DNA of 64,000 bases from Fibrobacter sp. (GCA_024398935.1 JAKSIH010000005.1:1-64000); one strand, 5' to 3'. Shown: positions 49,493 through 58,429, counted from the first letter of the stretch. Numbers and translations: made by a program. The notes: generated by a model not told the origin, from the sequence alone.

Positions 49493-50863
49493 ATGGAAAT
49501 CAAGCGAATCAAGCTCAAGAACATCATCCAGGACGACAGGAACCCGCGTTCCGACATCGGGGACGTAAGGGACCTGGAGGCTTCCATCAGGAATCACGGA
49601 CTCATCGAGCCCATTGTCGTAACATGGGACGTGTCCAGGTGCGTATTCCGCGTCGTCGTCGGAAACCGCCGACTCCAGGCGCTGATGAACATCGGGTACG
49701 AGGAAATCGACTGCATCGTAAAGGACTCCGACGAGAACCTGAACGAAATCTCCATTGCCGAGAACATCGTCCGCCTCGACATGAGTCCTGCCGACGAGTG
49801 CCGCGCCATCAAGAGGCTTGTAGACTGCGGTGAGGACATCCGTTCCATCGCGGTACGTTTCGGCCATAACGCAAGATGGGCCGTTGGCCGCCTAAAGATG
49901 GCGGAACTCGGGGAGGACATCCTCGCCAGGGTCGACTCCGGGAAGATCACCCTTGCCCATGCCGAGGCGCTGTCCATGTGCGACAGCGACGGTGACGTCA
50001 AGCGGTTTGCAGACATGTGCTCCTACAACAGCCCCGAGGAAATCAGGCGCAGGATACTTGCGGAGAAGAAGAACCTGGCGAAGGCCCCCTTCGACGTGCA
50101 TAGGGTCTGCAGGAAATGCAAAAAGAAGACCGTCAAGGACCAGGACCTCTTCGGTGACGTGACCGAGAGCTACTGCCGCGACGGCGAATGCTACTGCCGC
50201 AATGTAAAGGCGGTCATTGATCGCAAGCGCAGGGAACTCCTGGACAAGGGCTACCGCGAGTATGACGGCAACTGGTGGGCCTTCGAGAACTGCCGTGGCT
50301 TCATCAGGTTCGATGGCGAGCATTCGGAAAAGGAATGTGAAGCCATCGAATCCATCAGGGGACAGGGACTGGGTCCGTTCTTCATGATAGACGAAAGTAC
50401 CGCTGAAGCTTCGATCCGCTGGGACTGCGACGAGGCAGGTACCGACCCGGAGGAAGATGCCGCCTCCGCAGAACGCAAGCTCTCCTTCAGGGTCAGGGAA
50501 ATCGTCGAAGCCAAGGAGAAGGACGCCATGAAGGAAGTCCTCGTGCACCTGATGAACGGCGTGGACGACATGACCGTCGCAGTCCTCTTCGACTACTTCA
50601 ACCGTTTCAACTATGACAGGTTGCGGTTTGGCGTGGTTTCGGACGGGGATGCCGACGATGACGAAGATTACGTCGAAGGCGCCGTCGCCAACATCGGCGA
50701 GAGGACGTCTGGAGGGATCGACCAGCGCGAGTATATTATCGACGCCCTTGTCGATGAACTTTCCCGTAGCTACGAGAGCGAGACCGAGCGAGCCTTCTGG
50801 AAGATGAAGGAACGCAGCGAGTACGAGGAAGAGGCCCGAAGGGAGCTGTCCGCCGAAAAATAG
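49493..50863 (+). CDS. ParB/Spo0J-like protein
   Basis: A 456-residue protein. The N-terminal ParB domain is clear: NPRSDIGDVRDLEASIRNHG, VVGNRRLQALMNIG and ISIAENIVRLDMSPADE (the ENIxR CTP/arginine patch), then a helix-turn-helix region (EDIRSIAVRFGHNARWAVGRLKMAELG). A Cys cluster (CRKCKKK...YCRDGECYC, about residues 207-240) could bind zinc. No ParA is encoded nearby, so regulation or nuclease-like roles are as likely as partition. Confidence 0.8.
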   Translation: MEIKRIKLKNIIQDDRNPRSDIGDVRDLEASIRNHGLIEPIVVTWDVSRCVFRVVVGNRRLQALMNIGYEEIDCIVKDSDENLNEISIAENIVRLDMSPADECRAIKRLVDCGEDIRSIAVRFGHNARWAVGRLKMAELGEDILARVDSGKITLAHAEALSMCDSDGDVKRFADMCSYNSPEEIRRRILAEKKNLAKAPFDVHRVCRKCKKKTVKDQDLFGDVTESYCRDGECYCRNVKAVIDRKRRELLDKGYREYDGNWWAFENCRGFIRFDGEHSEKECEAIESIRGQGLGPFFMIDESTAEASIRWDCDEAGTDPEEDAASAERKLSFRVREIVEAKEKDAMKEVLVHLMNGVDDMTVAVLFDYFNRFNYDRLRFGVVSDGDADDDEDYVEGAVANIGERTSGGIDQREYIIDALVDELSRSYESETERAFWKMKERSEYEEEARRELSAEK

Positions 50864-50871
50864 TGGAACCG

Positions 50872-50949
50872 TGGCCCAGGCGGACCGTCCGAAGTTGAAT
50901 TGACCGGACAGCCCAGCAATAAATTACACAGCCGCCTGGGCCATTTTTT
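50872..50949 (+). terminator. Long-loop terminator with inner hairpin
   Basis: A perfect 12-bp stem TGGCCCAGGCGG / CCGCCTGGGCCA, followed by TTTTTT. The 48-base loop contains another stem, GTCCG/CGGAC. The structure is larger than needed for termination alone and could be a small RNA end. Confidence 0.7.
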
Positions 50950-50962
50950 AAGGAGTCGAAAA

Positions 50963-51225
50963 ATGGCAGGTAAACTGAAGAGAAGTGTCGCCCAGATCGA
51001 GGCGGAAATCAAGAAGCTGCAGAGCCAGCTCGAAAGAAAAAAATCATGGAGTCCACGACCAGGTTCTCCAATGCCGTAAGGAACAGGCTTGCGGAAATCA
51101 TGCGTAACCACAACGTGGAACTTACCGGTGCGGAAGTGGACTTTATCGTAACTCCGTGTGAGTCGGTCGAAAAGATGTATTTCAAGACAAGAGGTCAAGA
51201 TGGATCTGAAGAAGAAGATTGCTGA
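50963..51225 (+). CDS. Two-frame early gene with candidate -1 frameshift site
   Basis: The zero-frame ORF from ATG 50963 (after AAGGAG) encodes MAGKLKRSVAQIEAEIKKLQ...ERKK and would stop at 51079 after 38 residues. Seven A bases (51037-51043) are in register as A|AAA|AAA. A -1 shift continues into a second frame (IMESTTRFSNAVRNRLAEI...) to a stop at 51223-51225, giving one 86-residue coiled-coil protein. The second frame also has its own ATG at 51046. A hairpin TGGAG/CTCCA follows the A run. Alternatives are two separate small genes or a length error in the A run. Confidence 0.5.
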
Positions 51226-51658
51226 ACGTGAGGAATCCCGCCTTGAAAGGCTGGTGAAGGAAATGAACTCCAGGGAGCCAGACGCCCCGGCAGGCAGGAA
51301 GCGCGGCCGTAGGAAGAAGCCTCCCGTACAAGTACCTGGATTTGTCGTGAGCGATTCCGTGGAGCCTGAGGTTCTCTTTCCGGACCAGTACGCAAAGGCC
51401 GATTCCGGAAAGCCCCGTCTCTCGCTCGTACCCGTGAAAATCCTAGAGGCAGTGGCGAAGGTCCGCGAATTCGGCTGTAGAAAGTATGGCGACCCGGACA
51501 ACTGGAAACGCGTCGAAAAGGGGCGGTACAGGGACGCTGCCTTCAGGCACCTGGTCAAGTACATCGGCGACCCCGGCGGTGTGGACGAGGAATCCGGACT
51601 CCCGCACCTCTGGCACCTCGCCTGCAATGTCGCCTTCCTGGTGGAGCTGGAAAAGTGA
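51200..51658 (+). CDS. dATP/dGTP diphosphohydrolase-like (DUF5664/MazG-related) protein
   Basis: 152 residues from ATG 51200 with GAGGT five bases upstream. After a basic N-terminal extension (GRKRGRRKKPP), the core KPRLSLVPVKILEAVAKVREFG, KYGDPDNW, AAFRHLVKYIG and VDEESGLPHLWHLACNVAFL matches the phage family annotated as dATP/dGTP diphosphohydrolase. Probably trims the nucleotide pool for phage DNA synthesis. Overlaps the preceding frame by 26 bases and the next gene by four. Confidence 0.8.
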   Translation: MDLKKKIAEREESRLERLVKEMNSREPDAPAGRKRGRRKKPPVQVPGFVVSDSVEPEVLFPDQYAKADSGKPRLSLVPVKILEAVAKVREFGCRKYGDPDNWKRVEKGRYRDAAFRHLVKYIGDPGGVDEESGLPHLWHLACNVAFLVELEK

Positions 51659-51825
51659 CCGCAAGGATGGAACGCCTGATCTGTACGATGTGCAGCTGGG
51701 AGACCGAGCGGGAATGGACCCCTCGGAAGAAGGGTGGACGGGGCAAGTCCGCAACCTGCCAGAAGTGCGGGAGAAGGATGCTCCGGAAGCTCTGCATCCA
51801 GAATATCAACCTGAAGGAGGACTAG
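51655..51825 (+). CDS. Small zinc-ribbon protein (56 aa)
   Basis: GTG 51655 overlaps the preceding stop (GTGA); ATG 51667 is an alternative. CxxC pairs LICTMCSW and ATCQKCGRR make a four-Cys zinc ribbon within a very basic protein. AAGGAGG at its 3' end serves the next gene. Probably nucleic-acid binding. Confidence 0.65.
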   Translation: MTARMERLICTMCSWETEREWTPRKKGGRGKSATCQKCGRRMLRKLCIQNINLKED

Positions 51826-51827
51826 AT

Positions 51828-52154
51828 GTGAAAAAAAGAAAAACCCTGATCAGCAGGAACATGGCCGCAGTCTGCGAGGACCTTCGCAGGCAGCAGAGGG
51901 AGCTGCTTCAGATGGCGGATAAGGACAACCTCCAGAGCGATGCCTGCGTCAAGTACCCGCCCTGCATCTGCTGCGGCAAGGAAGGAACCAATGTCCGCAA
52001 GTGCTTCTTCCCGCTGGATTACGAGGCGCAGGTTCGTTCGTTCGGATGGACGTTCTCCATGAGCCTCTGCGTGGACTGCCTGAACAAGGCTATAGATCGG
52101 GACCGGGTCTTCCAAATCGTGGACCTCAAGGAAATAGGAGTGTACGTCAAATGA
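51828..52154 (+). CDS. Cys-rich zinc-binding early protein
   Basis: 108 residues from GTG 51828, eight bases after AAGGAGG (51814-51820). A helical N-terminus (NMAAVCEDLRRQQRELLQMADK) is followed by PPCICCGKEG and, 40 residues later, LCVDCLNKAIDRD, so a possible four-Cys metal site. No further domain. Its stop overlaps the next ATG. Confidence 0.6.
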   Translation: MKKRKTLISRNMAAVCEDLRRQQRELLQMADKDNLQSDACVKYPPCICCGKEGTNVRKCFFPLDYEAQVRSFGWTFSMSLCVDCLNKAIDRDRVFQIVDLKEIGVYVK

Positions 52155-52363
52155 AGACCGTCATGGGGACACTGTGCTACACTCTCGGCGAGGCCGCAAG
52201 GCTTTACGGCGACGACAGGGCGAAGACCTTCTGGAAAAGGCTTGACCGCCTGACCTGCCCGAGAATCCAGCCGGGCGGGGTAGGCGGCAGGATCTATTTT
52301 CCGTCCATCGCGTTCGAGAAGTGGATGGCCGAGCAGAGGGGAAATGTTCGTAAACGGAAATAA
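52151..52363 (+). CDS. Small HTH protein at the right end of the prophage
   Basis: 70 residues from ATG 52151 (overlap ATGA). YTLGEAARLYGDDRAKTFWKRL and GGRIYFPSIAFEKWMAEQ follow the excisionase/MerR-like winged-helix pattern. It is the last early gene and lies beside the right border, so an excision or border-binding role is possible; the gene before the integrase is the other candidate excisionase. Confidence 0.6.
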   Translation: MKTVMGTLCYTLGEAARLYGDDRAKTFWKRLDRLTCPRIQPGGVGGRIYFPSIAFEKWMAEQRGNVRKRK

Positions 52364-52457
52364 ACAAATATGCCTTGACAGAACTCTTGCCTGGAGCGAT
52401 ACAATATGTAGATTTCGTCTATAGTTTGATTCTACCTATCGACTCCTTCCCAATAAT

Positions 52458-52491
52458 AAGTCCGCTTAACCACAGCGGACTTTCTTTTTTT
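52458..52491 (+). terminator. Terminator of the early transcript
   Basis: AAGTCCGCT / AGCGGACTT with a 7-base loop, then TCTTTTTTT. Confidence 0.85.
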
Positions 52492-52494
52492 GCG

Positions 52495-52519
52495 AAAAGT
52501 GTATAAAATAATGCATACA
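52495..52519. repeat. Right border-proximal imperfect repeat
   Basis: Matches 20048-20072 at 22 of 25 positions. CGAAAAGTGT also occurs at 27008-27017 beside GTATACAC. The following 30 bases are AT-rich with TATATAGTATAG. Confidence 0.4.
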
Positions 52520-52552
52520 CACTATATAGTATAGTAACTATGGGCGAAGCAA

Positions 52553-52568
52553 CAAAATATACTAAATT
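52553..52568. other. Candidate right attachment site (attR core)
   Basis: CAAAATATACTAAATT, identical to 19886-19901. Joining the two copies would leave a short divergent promoter region between the unknown gene at 19881 and the RNase H gene at 52604, a plausible pre-integration arrangement. Confidence 0.5.
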
Positions 52569-52603
52569 GCATACTTCGTGTGTACTTTAACTAAATTTAC
52601 CCT

Positions 52604-53197
52604 ATGGCAAAATCCAAGTTCTACGCAATCAAGACTCCTACAGAAAGCAAAATCGTTACCACATGGGATGAATGCGAAAAGCTTACCCATGGCGTAAAGG
52701 GCGTCCTTTTCAAGTCCTTTGGCACCAGAACCGAAGCCGAGGCCTGGATCTCTGGGATGGCCGCTCCTGCTCCCGGAGGTATCCGGGTCTTTGTAGACGG
52801 TTCCTTCTCGCCGGGATTTCCCTATTCCGGCTGGGGTTTTGTCGTTACGGAAGACGATAAGGAAATTGCCCGTGGATCCGGCCTAACCGCTTTCGAGGCG
52901 GAAAGTCGTAATATCGACGGGGAAGTGATGGCTTCCTACCAGGCCATGCGCTGGCTGGAAACCCATGACAAAGAAGGTGTAATCTGTCATGACTACGAAG
53001 GAATTGCTCGCTGGGCTAAGGGTGAATGGCAGGCCAAGAGCAACATCGCAAAGCGTTATGTTTCTGCAGTCCAGCCCTACCTCCATCGCGTCAAGTTCGA
53101 GAAAGTCGCCGCCCACACCGGAGTAAAATGGAATGAACTGGTGGATCAGCTTGCCAAGGATGCCATTGCCAAGGGAAAAAAAGAACTGAAAAAGTAG
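52604..53197 (+). CDS. rnhA: Ribonuclease HI with N-terminal hybrid-binding domain
   Basis: A 197-residue protein. Residues 1-50 are the viroplasmin/RNase H1 hybrid-binding fold (KFYAIKTPTESKIVTTWDEC, VKGVLFKSFGTRTEAEAWI). The RNase H domain has the metal-binding acids in FVDGSFS, NIDGEVMA, CHDYEGIARW and NELVDQLAKD. It removes RNA from RNA-DNA hybrids. Host gene; its promoter overlaps the right attachment candidate. Confidence 0.92.
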   Translation: MAKSKFYAIKTPTESKIVTTWDECEKLTHGVKGVLFKSFGTRTEAEAWISGMAAPAPGGIRVFVDGSFSPGFPYSGWGFVVTEDDKEIARGSGLTAFEAESRNIDGEVMASYQAMRWLETHDKEGVICHDYEGIARWAKGEWQAKSNIAKRYVSAVQPYLHRVKFEKVAAHTGVKWNELVDQLAKDAIAKGKKELKK

Positions 53198-53562
53198 GGA
53201 ATGGATAGACCCTCCCTTACGGGGAGGATCTTATATAAGAGAGGGACGAGAATCTCCAAAAAATAGAAATTCATCACGATTTGTGATGAAATTTTTCATT
53301 TTTGACTATAGATCAAGGCAAAAGAAACTTTACTTTTCACAAACGATGTAAATCCCTGTTCTAGGAAGGTATGATTCATCCCTTTTTTGTGCACTTTTAT
53401 CAAAATTTTTCAATTTTTTCAAAAAAAACATAACCTTTTTGCCCAATTAACTTGTATATTCTAACCGAACTTTTTTCTGAAAGGCTTCTTTCGGACGTTT
53501 TTCTGTGTGAAAATGGGAAGAAAGGGCCTTTGTCGGGATAATGATTTATTTGGAGATATAAT
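53198..53562 (+). promoter_or_regulatory. Leader of the V-ATPase operon
   Basis: No gene is seen. A weak hairpin CCTCCC/GGGGAGG (53208-53226) follows rnhA. TATATT at 53455-53460 is a likely -10. Shortly after, TCTGAAAG-gctt-CTTTCGGA (53476-53495) followed by TTTTT looks like an attenuator in the transcript leader. TTTGGAG precedes the first ATG. Confidence 0.5.
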
Positions 53563-54165
53563 ATGGCAGAAGATTTGCAATACCTTATGGAACGCATCCA
53601 GAAGGATGCCGTTGACAAGGCAGAAAACGATGCAGCAGCAATTATTGCTAAGGCAAAGGAAAAGGCGGCAGAAATTGTAAAGGCCGCCGAAGCCGAAGCC
53701 CAGGCAAAGCTTGCCAAGGCCGATAAGGACGCAGAAGCATTTACCGAACGTAGCGAACGCACTCTGGAACAGTCCGCACGCGATCTTCTTCTCTCTGTAG
53801 GCAAGAATCTTCAGGACATGATTCTTAACCTGCTCTCCCTCCAGGTGGAAAAGTCCCTGGATGAATCAACCGTCAAGGAAATGCTCCTTTCTCTCGCCAA
53901 GGGCTATAGCGCCCATGTCGAAGTGGACTTCAGCGAAGAAGATGCAAAGAAGCTTGCTTCTTTCGTTACCGGCGAATTTGCAAAGCAGCTCTCCAACGGT
54001 GTTGAAGTTTCCAGCGATAAGGGTGTCAAGTATGGCTTCCGCGTCAAGCTGGACGGTGGCAAGGTCACCCACGAATTTACCGAAAAGGCAATGGCAGACG
54101 CTCTTTCTGCATTGCTCCGCCCGCAGCTGGCCAAGGTTGTTAACGCTGCAGCACAGGCTAAGTAA
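53563..54165 (+). CDS. atpE: V-type ATPase subunit E
   Basis: A 200-residue peripheral-stalk protein. The N-terminal 85 residues are an Ala/Lys/Glu coiled coil (AAAIIAKAKEKAAEIVKAAEAE), followed by the globular C-terminal domain (VEVSSDKGVKYGFRVKLDGGKVTHEFTE). It connects the catalytic head to the membrane part. First gene of an eight-gene operon with mostly short spacing. Confidence 0.85.
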   Translation: MAEDLQYLMERIQKDAVDKAENDAAAIIAKAKEKAAEIVKAAEAEAQAKLAKADKDAEAFTERSERTLEQSARDLLLSVGKNLQDMILNLLSLQVEKSLDESTVKEMLLSLAKGYSAHVEVDFSEEDAKKLASFVTGEFAKQLSNGVEVSSDKGVKYGFRVKLDGGKVTHEFTEKAMADALSALLRPQLAKVVNAAAQAK

Positions 54166-54178
54166 TTAAGGCGAATCA

Positions 54179-54715
54179 ATGAGTTCTCCTTCTTATTTAA
54201 TGGCTTCATTGCCGATGATCAACCTGGGTGATGTTCCGCCCGTGACTATGGATGATTTCCGTGGCCGCTGCGAGGGTGCTCTGGACCAGGCTGAATTGGA
54301 AGCATTGGACGCCTTGCTTAACGATGAACCTTCTGACGATGAGTTCGTGAAGTCCTACCAGGCTCACGAGATTCAGATGAAGAACGTCTCCGGAAGGCTC
54401 CGTGCCCAGGCATGGGGGCCCGATGTCCGTTTTAGCGAAAAGTCTTTCGCCGGTTATGACGTCTACTTCGCCAAGATGGTTCAGGATGCATTTGCCAAGT
54501 CCAATCCTATGGAAAAAGAGCAGGATCTGGACAAAGCCCGTTTTTGGCTGGTAGATTGCCTCGCCGGTGTAGGGGAGGAAACAGTCAAGCACGTATATGC
54601 ATACGCAATTAAGCTCCAAATTTGTGCGCGTTGGGCCCGCCTTTCCGAAAAGGCCGGCGACGCAGCTGTACTCAACGTTATTAATGCAAACGATCCTGAC
54701 TTTGTTCAGGAATGA
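54179..54715 (+). CDS. DUF2764 protein of the V-ATPase operon
   Basis: A 178-residue soluble helical protein of the DUF2764 family (SPSYLMASLPMINLGD at the start), found in bacterial V-ATPase operons that lack a standard subunit C. It probably replaces part of the central-stalk adaptor, although that role is inferred from context. The stop overlaps the frame upstream of the A-subunit start. Confidence 0.82.
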   Translation: MSSPSYLMASLPMINLGDVPPVTMDDFRGRCEGALDQAELEALDALLNDEPSDDEFVKSYQAHEIQMKNVSGRLRAQAWGPDVRFSEKSFAGYDVYFAKMVQDAFAKSNPMEKEQDLDKARFWLVDCLAGVGEETVKHVYAYAIKLQICARWARLSEKAGDAAVLNVINANDPDFVQE

Positions 54716-54732
54716 CCGGAGGTCCATTTTCA

Positions 54733-56490
54733 ATGGCTAGTATCGGAAAAATCATCGGCGTCAACGGTAACTTGATTCGCGTCAAGTTCGAAAGCGCCGT
54801 GTCTCAGAACGAAGTGGCTTATGCCAAGTTGCCCTCCAAGAACAAGGAAGGCAAGTCCGAAATTATCCCGCTGAAGAGCGAAGTGATTCGTATCCGCGGC
54901 GACTATGCAGAACTTCAGGTGTTCGAAGATACCACTGGCCTCAAGGCTGGCGACGAAGTCGAATTCACTGGCGAACTGCTTTCTGTGGAACTTGGACCTG
55001 GTCTTCTGACTCAGGTGTTCGATGGTCTTCAGAACCCCCTGCCCGAACTTGCCGAACAGTGCGGCTTCTTCCTGCAGCGCGGTAAGTACCTGCCGGCTCT
55101 GCCCCGCGACAAGAAGTGGGCGTTTACCCCGGTTGCGAAGGTTGGCGATGTATTGGTCGCCGGTGACACCATCGGTACCGTACCCGAAGGCGTGTTCACC
55201 CACCGCATCATGGTGCCTTTCAAGGTTCTCGGCAAGGTGACCGTAGAATCCGTCGTTGCCGCTGGCGAACACGTCGTCGAAGACGTTGTCGCAGTAGTCA
55301 AGAACGAAAAGGGCGAAAAGATTGAAATCAAGATGGTCCAGACCTGGCCGGTGAAGATGCCTATCAAGGCTTTCGAAGAACGTCTTCGCCCCACCAAGCC
55401 GCTGACCATGCAGCAGCGCATTGTGGATACCTTCTTCCCTGTGATGCAGGGCGGTACCTTCTGTACTCCGGGCCCCTTCGGTGCCGGTAAGACTGTGCTG
55501 CAGCAGCTCATGAGCCGTTACGCCGACGTGGACATCGTGATCCTCGCCGCTTGCGGTGAACGTGCTGGTGAAGTGGTGGAAACCCTTCGCGAATTCCCTG
55601 AGTTGATCGACCCCCGTACCGGCAAGTCCCTCATGGAACGTACCCTTATCATTTGTAACACTTCTTCCATGCCGGTGGCTGCTCGTGAAGCTTCCGTTTA
55701 CACTGGCGTGACCCTGGCTGAATACTACCGCCAGATGGGCCTGAACGTGTTGCTGTTGGCTGACTCCACTTCCCGTTGGGCACAGGCTCTCCGTGAAATG
55801 TCCGGCCGTCTGGAAGAAATTCCGGGTGAAGAAGCCTTCCCGGCTTACCTCGAATCTGTGATCGCAGCCTTCTACGAACGCGGTGGCGTTGTTCGCCTGA
55901 AGGACGGTTCCACTGGTTCCGTGACCATCGGCGGTTCCGTTTCTCCGGCAGGTGGTAACTTCGAAGAACCCGTGACCCAGGCTACCTTGAAGGTGGTGGG
56001 CGCATTCCTCGGCCTTAGCCGTGAACGTTCCGACCAGCGCCGCTTCCCGGCAATCCACCCGCTGGATTCCTGGTCCAAGTACGAAGGCATCATCGATTCC
56101 AAGAAGGTTGCCGAAGCCCGCAAGATTCTTGCTGCTGGCGTTGACGTCAACAACATGATGAAGGTGGTGGGTGAAGAAGGTACCTCTATCGATGACTTCA
56201 TTACTTACCTCAAGTCCGAATACCTTGACGCAGTCTATCTGCAGCAGGACGCATACCACGAAATTGACGCAGCCTGCACTGGCGACCGTCAGAAGTATGT
56301 GTTCGACAAGGTCTACTCCATCCTGAAGACTCCTATGTCTTTTGCAGAAAAGGATATTGCACGTACCTTCTTCCTGAAGCTCACTCAGGCTACCAAGGAC
56401 TGGAACCGCGTTGCAATGGATTCCGCAGAATTCAAGGACATCGAATCCAATATTACTGCTTCCGTGAAGGAGGTAACTGTCAATGCATAA
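54733..56490 (+). CDS. atpA: V-type ATPase catalytic subunit A
   Basis: 585 residues from ATG 54733 with CGGAGG upstream; an ATG at 54712 would add seven residues but overlaps the previous gene. Walker [13 protein letters not shown], the V-specific non-homologous region (about 110-200) and the [21 protein letters not shown] segment are present. It hydrolyses or makes ATP in the head. The end overlaps subunit B by eight bases. Confidence 0.95.
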   Translation: MASIGKIIGVNGNLIRVKFESAVSQNEVAYAKLPSKNKEGKSEIIPLKSEVIRIRGDYAELQVFEDTTGLKAGDEVEFTGELLSVELGPGLLTQVFDGLQNPLPELAEQCGFFLQRGKYLPALPRDKKWAFTPVAKVGDVLVAGDTIGTVPEGVFTHRIMVPFKVLGKVTVESVVAAGEHVVEDVVAVVKNEKGEKIEIKMVQTWPVKMPIKAFEERLRPTKPLTMQQRIVDTFFPVMQGGTFCTPGPFGAGKTVLQQLMSRYADVDIVILAACGERAGEVVETLREFPELIDPRTGKSLMERTLIICNTSSMPVAAREASVYTGVTLAEYYRQMGLNVLLLADSTSRWAQALREMSGRLEEIPGEEAFPAYLESVIAAFYERGGVVRLKDGSTGSVTIGGSVSPAGGNFEEPVTQATLKVVGAFLGLSRERSDQRRFPAIHPLDSWSKYEGIIDSKKVAEARKILAAGVDVNNMMKVVGEEGTSIDDFITYLKSEYLDAVYLQQDAYHEIDAACTGDRQKYVFDKVYSILKTPMSFAEKDIARTFFLKLTQATKDWNRVAMDSAEFKDIESNITASVKEVTVNA

Positions 56491-57784
56491 TGTTGCTTAC
56501 CATCGTATTGAACGCATCGCCGGTTCTGTGATCTCTCTGAAGGCAGAAGGCGTTGCCAACCAGGAACTGGCTCAGGTTACTAGCTCTTTCGGTACTTCTC
56601 TCGCCCGTGTGATCCGTATTGACGGTGACATGGTTGACCTGCAGGTTTTCGCAGGTGCCCGTGGCGTTTCTACCGATTCCGAAGTCCGTTTCCTGGGCGA
56701 ACCTATGAAGGTTCCTTATTCCGAAGCTCTCCTTGGCCGCGTGTTTAACGGTGCTGGTCAGCCCCGTGACAACGGTCCGGAAGTCGATGGCGAACGTATC
56801 GCAATTGGCGGCCCTTCCGTGAACCCCGCAAAGCGTATTATCCCGAAGACCATGGTCCGTACCGGTATTCCCATGATCGACGTGTTCAATACCCTGGTGG
56901 TGTCTCAGAAGCTCCCGATTTTCTCTATCGCTGGTGAACCGTATAACGAACTTCTTGCCCGTATTGCTTTGCAGGCAGAAGTGGACGTCATCGTTCTTGG
57001 CGGTATGGGCCTGAAGCACGACGACTACCTGTACCTCAAGGACTTCCTTGAAAAGAACGGTGCTCTTAGCCGTACCGTGATGTTCATGCACACCGCATCT
57101 GACCCCATTGTGGAATGCTTGCTGGTGCCTGATGCATCCCTCGCCGTTGCCGAAAAGTTCGCAACCGAAGGTAAGAACGTTCTGGTGCTTCTCACCGATA
57201 TGACCAACTTCGCCGACGCCATGAAGGAAATTGCCATTACCATGGAACAGATTCCTTCTAACCGTGGCTATCCTGGCGACCTCTACTCTTCTCTCGCTAG
57301 CCGTTACGAAAAGGCTGTGGACTTCACCGACGCCGGTTCCATTACCATCCTCGCCGTGACCACCATGCCTGGCGACGACGTGACCCACCCGGTTCCGGAT
57401 AACACCGGTTACATTACCGAAGGTCAGTTCTATCTGCGTAAGGGCCGTATCGAACCGTTCGGTTCTCTGTCTCGTTTGAAGCAGCAGGTGAACGGCAAGA
57501 CCCGTAGCGACCACCGTACCATTATGAATACCATGATCCAGCTCTACGCTTCTTACAAGGAAACCCTTGAAAAGCAGTCCATGGGCTTCAACATGAGTAA
57601 CTGGGACCAGAAGCTGTTGAAGTACGGTCAGCGTTTCGAAAAGGAAATGATGGACCTGTCCGTGAACATTCCTCTGGAACAGGCTCTGGATCTGGGCTGG
57701 ACCATTCTTGCCGACTGCTTCGAACCCGAAGAAACCGGTATTCCTTCCAAGATGATTAGTCAGTATTGGCCCAAGAAGGGGTAA
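56483..57784 (+). CDS. atpB: V-type ATPase subunit B
   Basis: A 433-residue non-catalytic nucleotide-binding subunit. It lacks a proper Walker A (family feature) and shows [51 protein letters not shown] and the C-terminal helical part. Alternates with subunit A in the hexamer. Translationally coupled to A. Confidence 0.95.
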   Translation: MHNVAYHRIERIAGSVISLKAEGVANQELAQVTSSFGTSLARVIRIDGDMVDLQVFAGARGVSTDSEVRFLGEPMKVPYSEALLGRVFNGAGQPRDNGPEVDGERIAIGGPSVNPAKRIIPKTMVRTGIPMIDVFNTLVVSQKLPIFSIAGEPYNELLARIALQAEVDVIVLGGMGLKHDDYLYLKDFLEKNGALSRTVMFMHTASDPIVECLLVPDASLAVAEKFATEGKNVLVLLTDMTNFADAMKEIAITMEQIPSNRGYPGDLYSSLASRYEKAVDFTDAGSITILAVTTMPGDDVTHPVPDNTGYITEGQFYLRKGRIEPFGSLSRLKQQVNGKTRSDHRTIMNTMIQLYASYKETLEKQSMGFNMSNWDQKLLKYGQRFEKEMMDLSVNIPLEQALDLGWTILADCFEPEETGIPSKMISQYWPKKG

Positions 57785-57787
57785 TTA

Positions 57788-58429
57788 ATGGCTAAAGTCA
57801 AGTTAACCAAAAACGCCCTCAAGGCGGAACGCGACGCATTGAAGCGCTTCCAGCGCTATCTGCCCACGTTGTTGCTCAAGAAGCAGCAGCTGCAGATGGA
57901 AATGCGTACGCTCCAGGAGAGGGTGATGGCAAAGCGCGACGAGGAAGACAAGCTCCGCAAGAGCATGTCCTCCTGGATTTCGCTGTATGCCGAACCAGTC
58001 GATTGGTCGAAGTACCTGTCGGTGAAGGAAGTGCGTCAGGGCGAAGGAAACATCGCCGGTGTCCGCATTCCTACATTCGATGGGGTAGACTTCAATGTGA
58101 CCATCCCTGACTTCTTTACTACGCCGGCTTGGCTGGACGACGGTATCCGCAGCCTGCAGGGGCTTATTTCCCTGCGCTTGGAACGCCGTGTTCTTGAAAA
58201 GCAGTACGAACTGCTTTCTATGGAACTCCGTACCACGAGCCAGCGCGTGAATCTTTTCGAAAAGGTCAAGATTCCCGAAGCCAAGGATAACATCCGTAAG
58301 ATTAACATCTTCCTGGGTGACCAGCAGACCTCTGGCGTGGCCCGCAGTAAGCTTGCAAAGGGCAAGTCTACCGCACGTGCCGCTGCACAGGATGCCGCCG
58401 CCGCTCAGAATAAGGGGGTAGCTGCATGA
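57788..58429 (+). CDS. atpD: V-type ATPase subunit D (central rotor shaft)
   Basis: A 213-residue protein with two long helices: the N-terminal KLTKNALKAERDALKRFQRYLP and the C-terminal RTTSQRVNLFEKVKIPEAKDNIRKI, the standard D-subunit antiparallel coiled coil. The tail is Ala-rich. It overlaps subunit I by four bases. Confidence 0.9.
   Translation: MAKVKLTKNALKAERDALKRFQRYLPTLLLKKQQLQMEMRTLQERVMAKRDEEDKLRKSMSSWISLYAEPVDWSKYLSVKEVRQGEGNIAGVRIPTFDGVDFNVTIPDFFTTPAWLDDGIRSLQGLISLRLERRVLEKQYELLSMELRTTSQRVNLFEKVKIPEAKDNIRKINIFLGDQQTSGVARSKLAKGKSTARAAAQDAAAAQNKGVAA

Noticed and set aside
51200..51658. 2-aminoadenine (Z) genome pathway
   Set aside because: Only the diphosphohydrolase-like gene is present; no PurZ or DatZ homologue and no special polymerase are seen.
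54730..56259. 509-codon antisense frame opposite V-ATPase subunit A
   Set aside because: Shadow of a highly expressed gene; His/Phe-rich nonsense with no motif.
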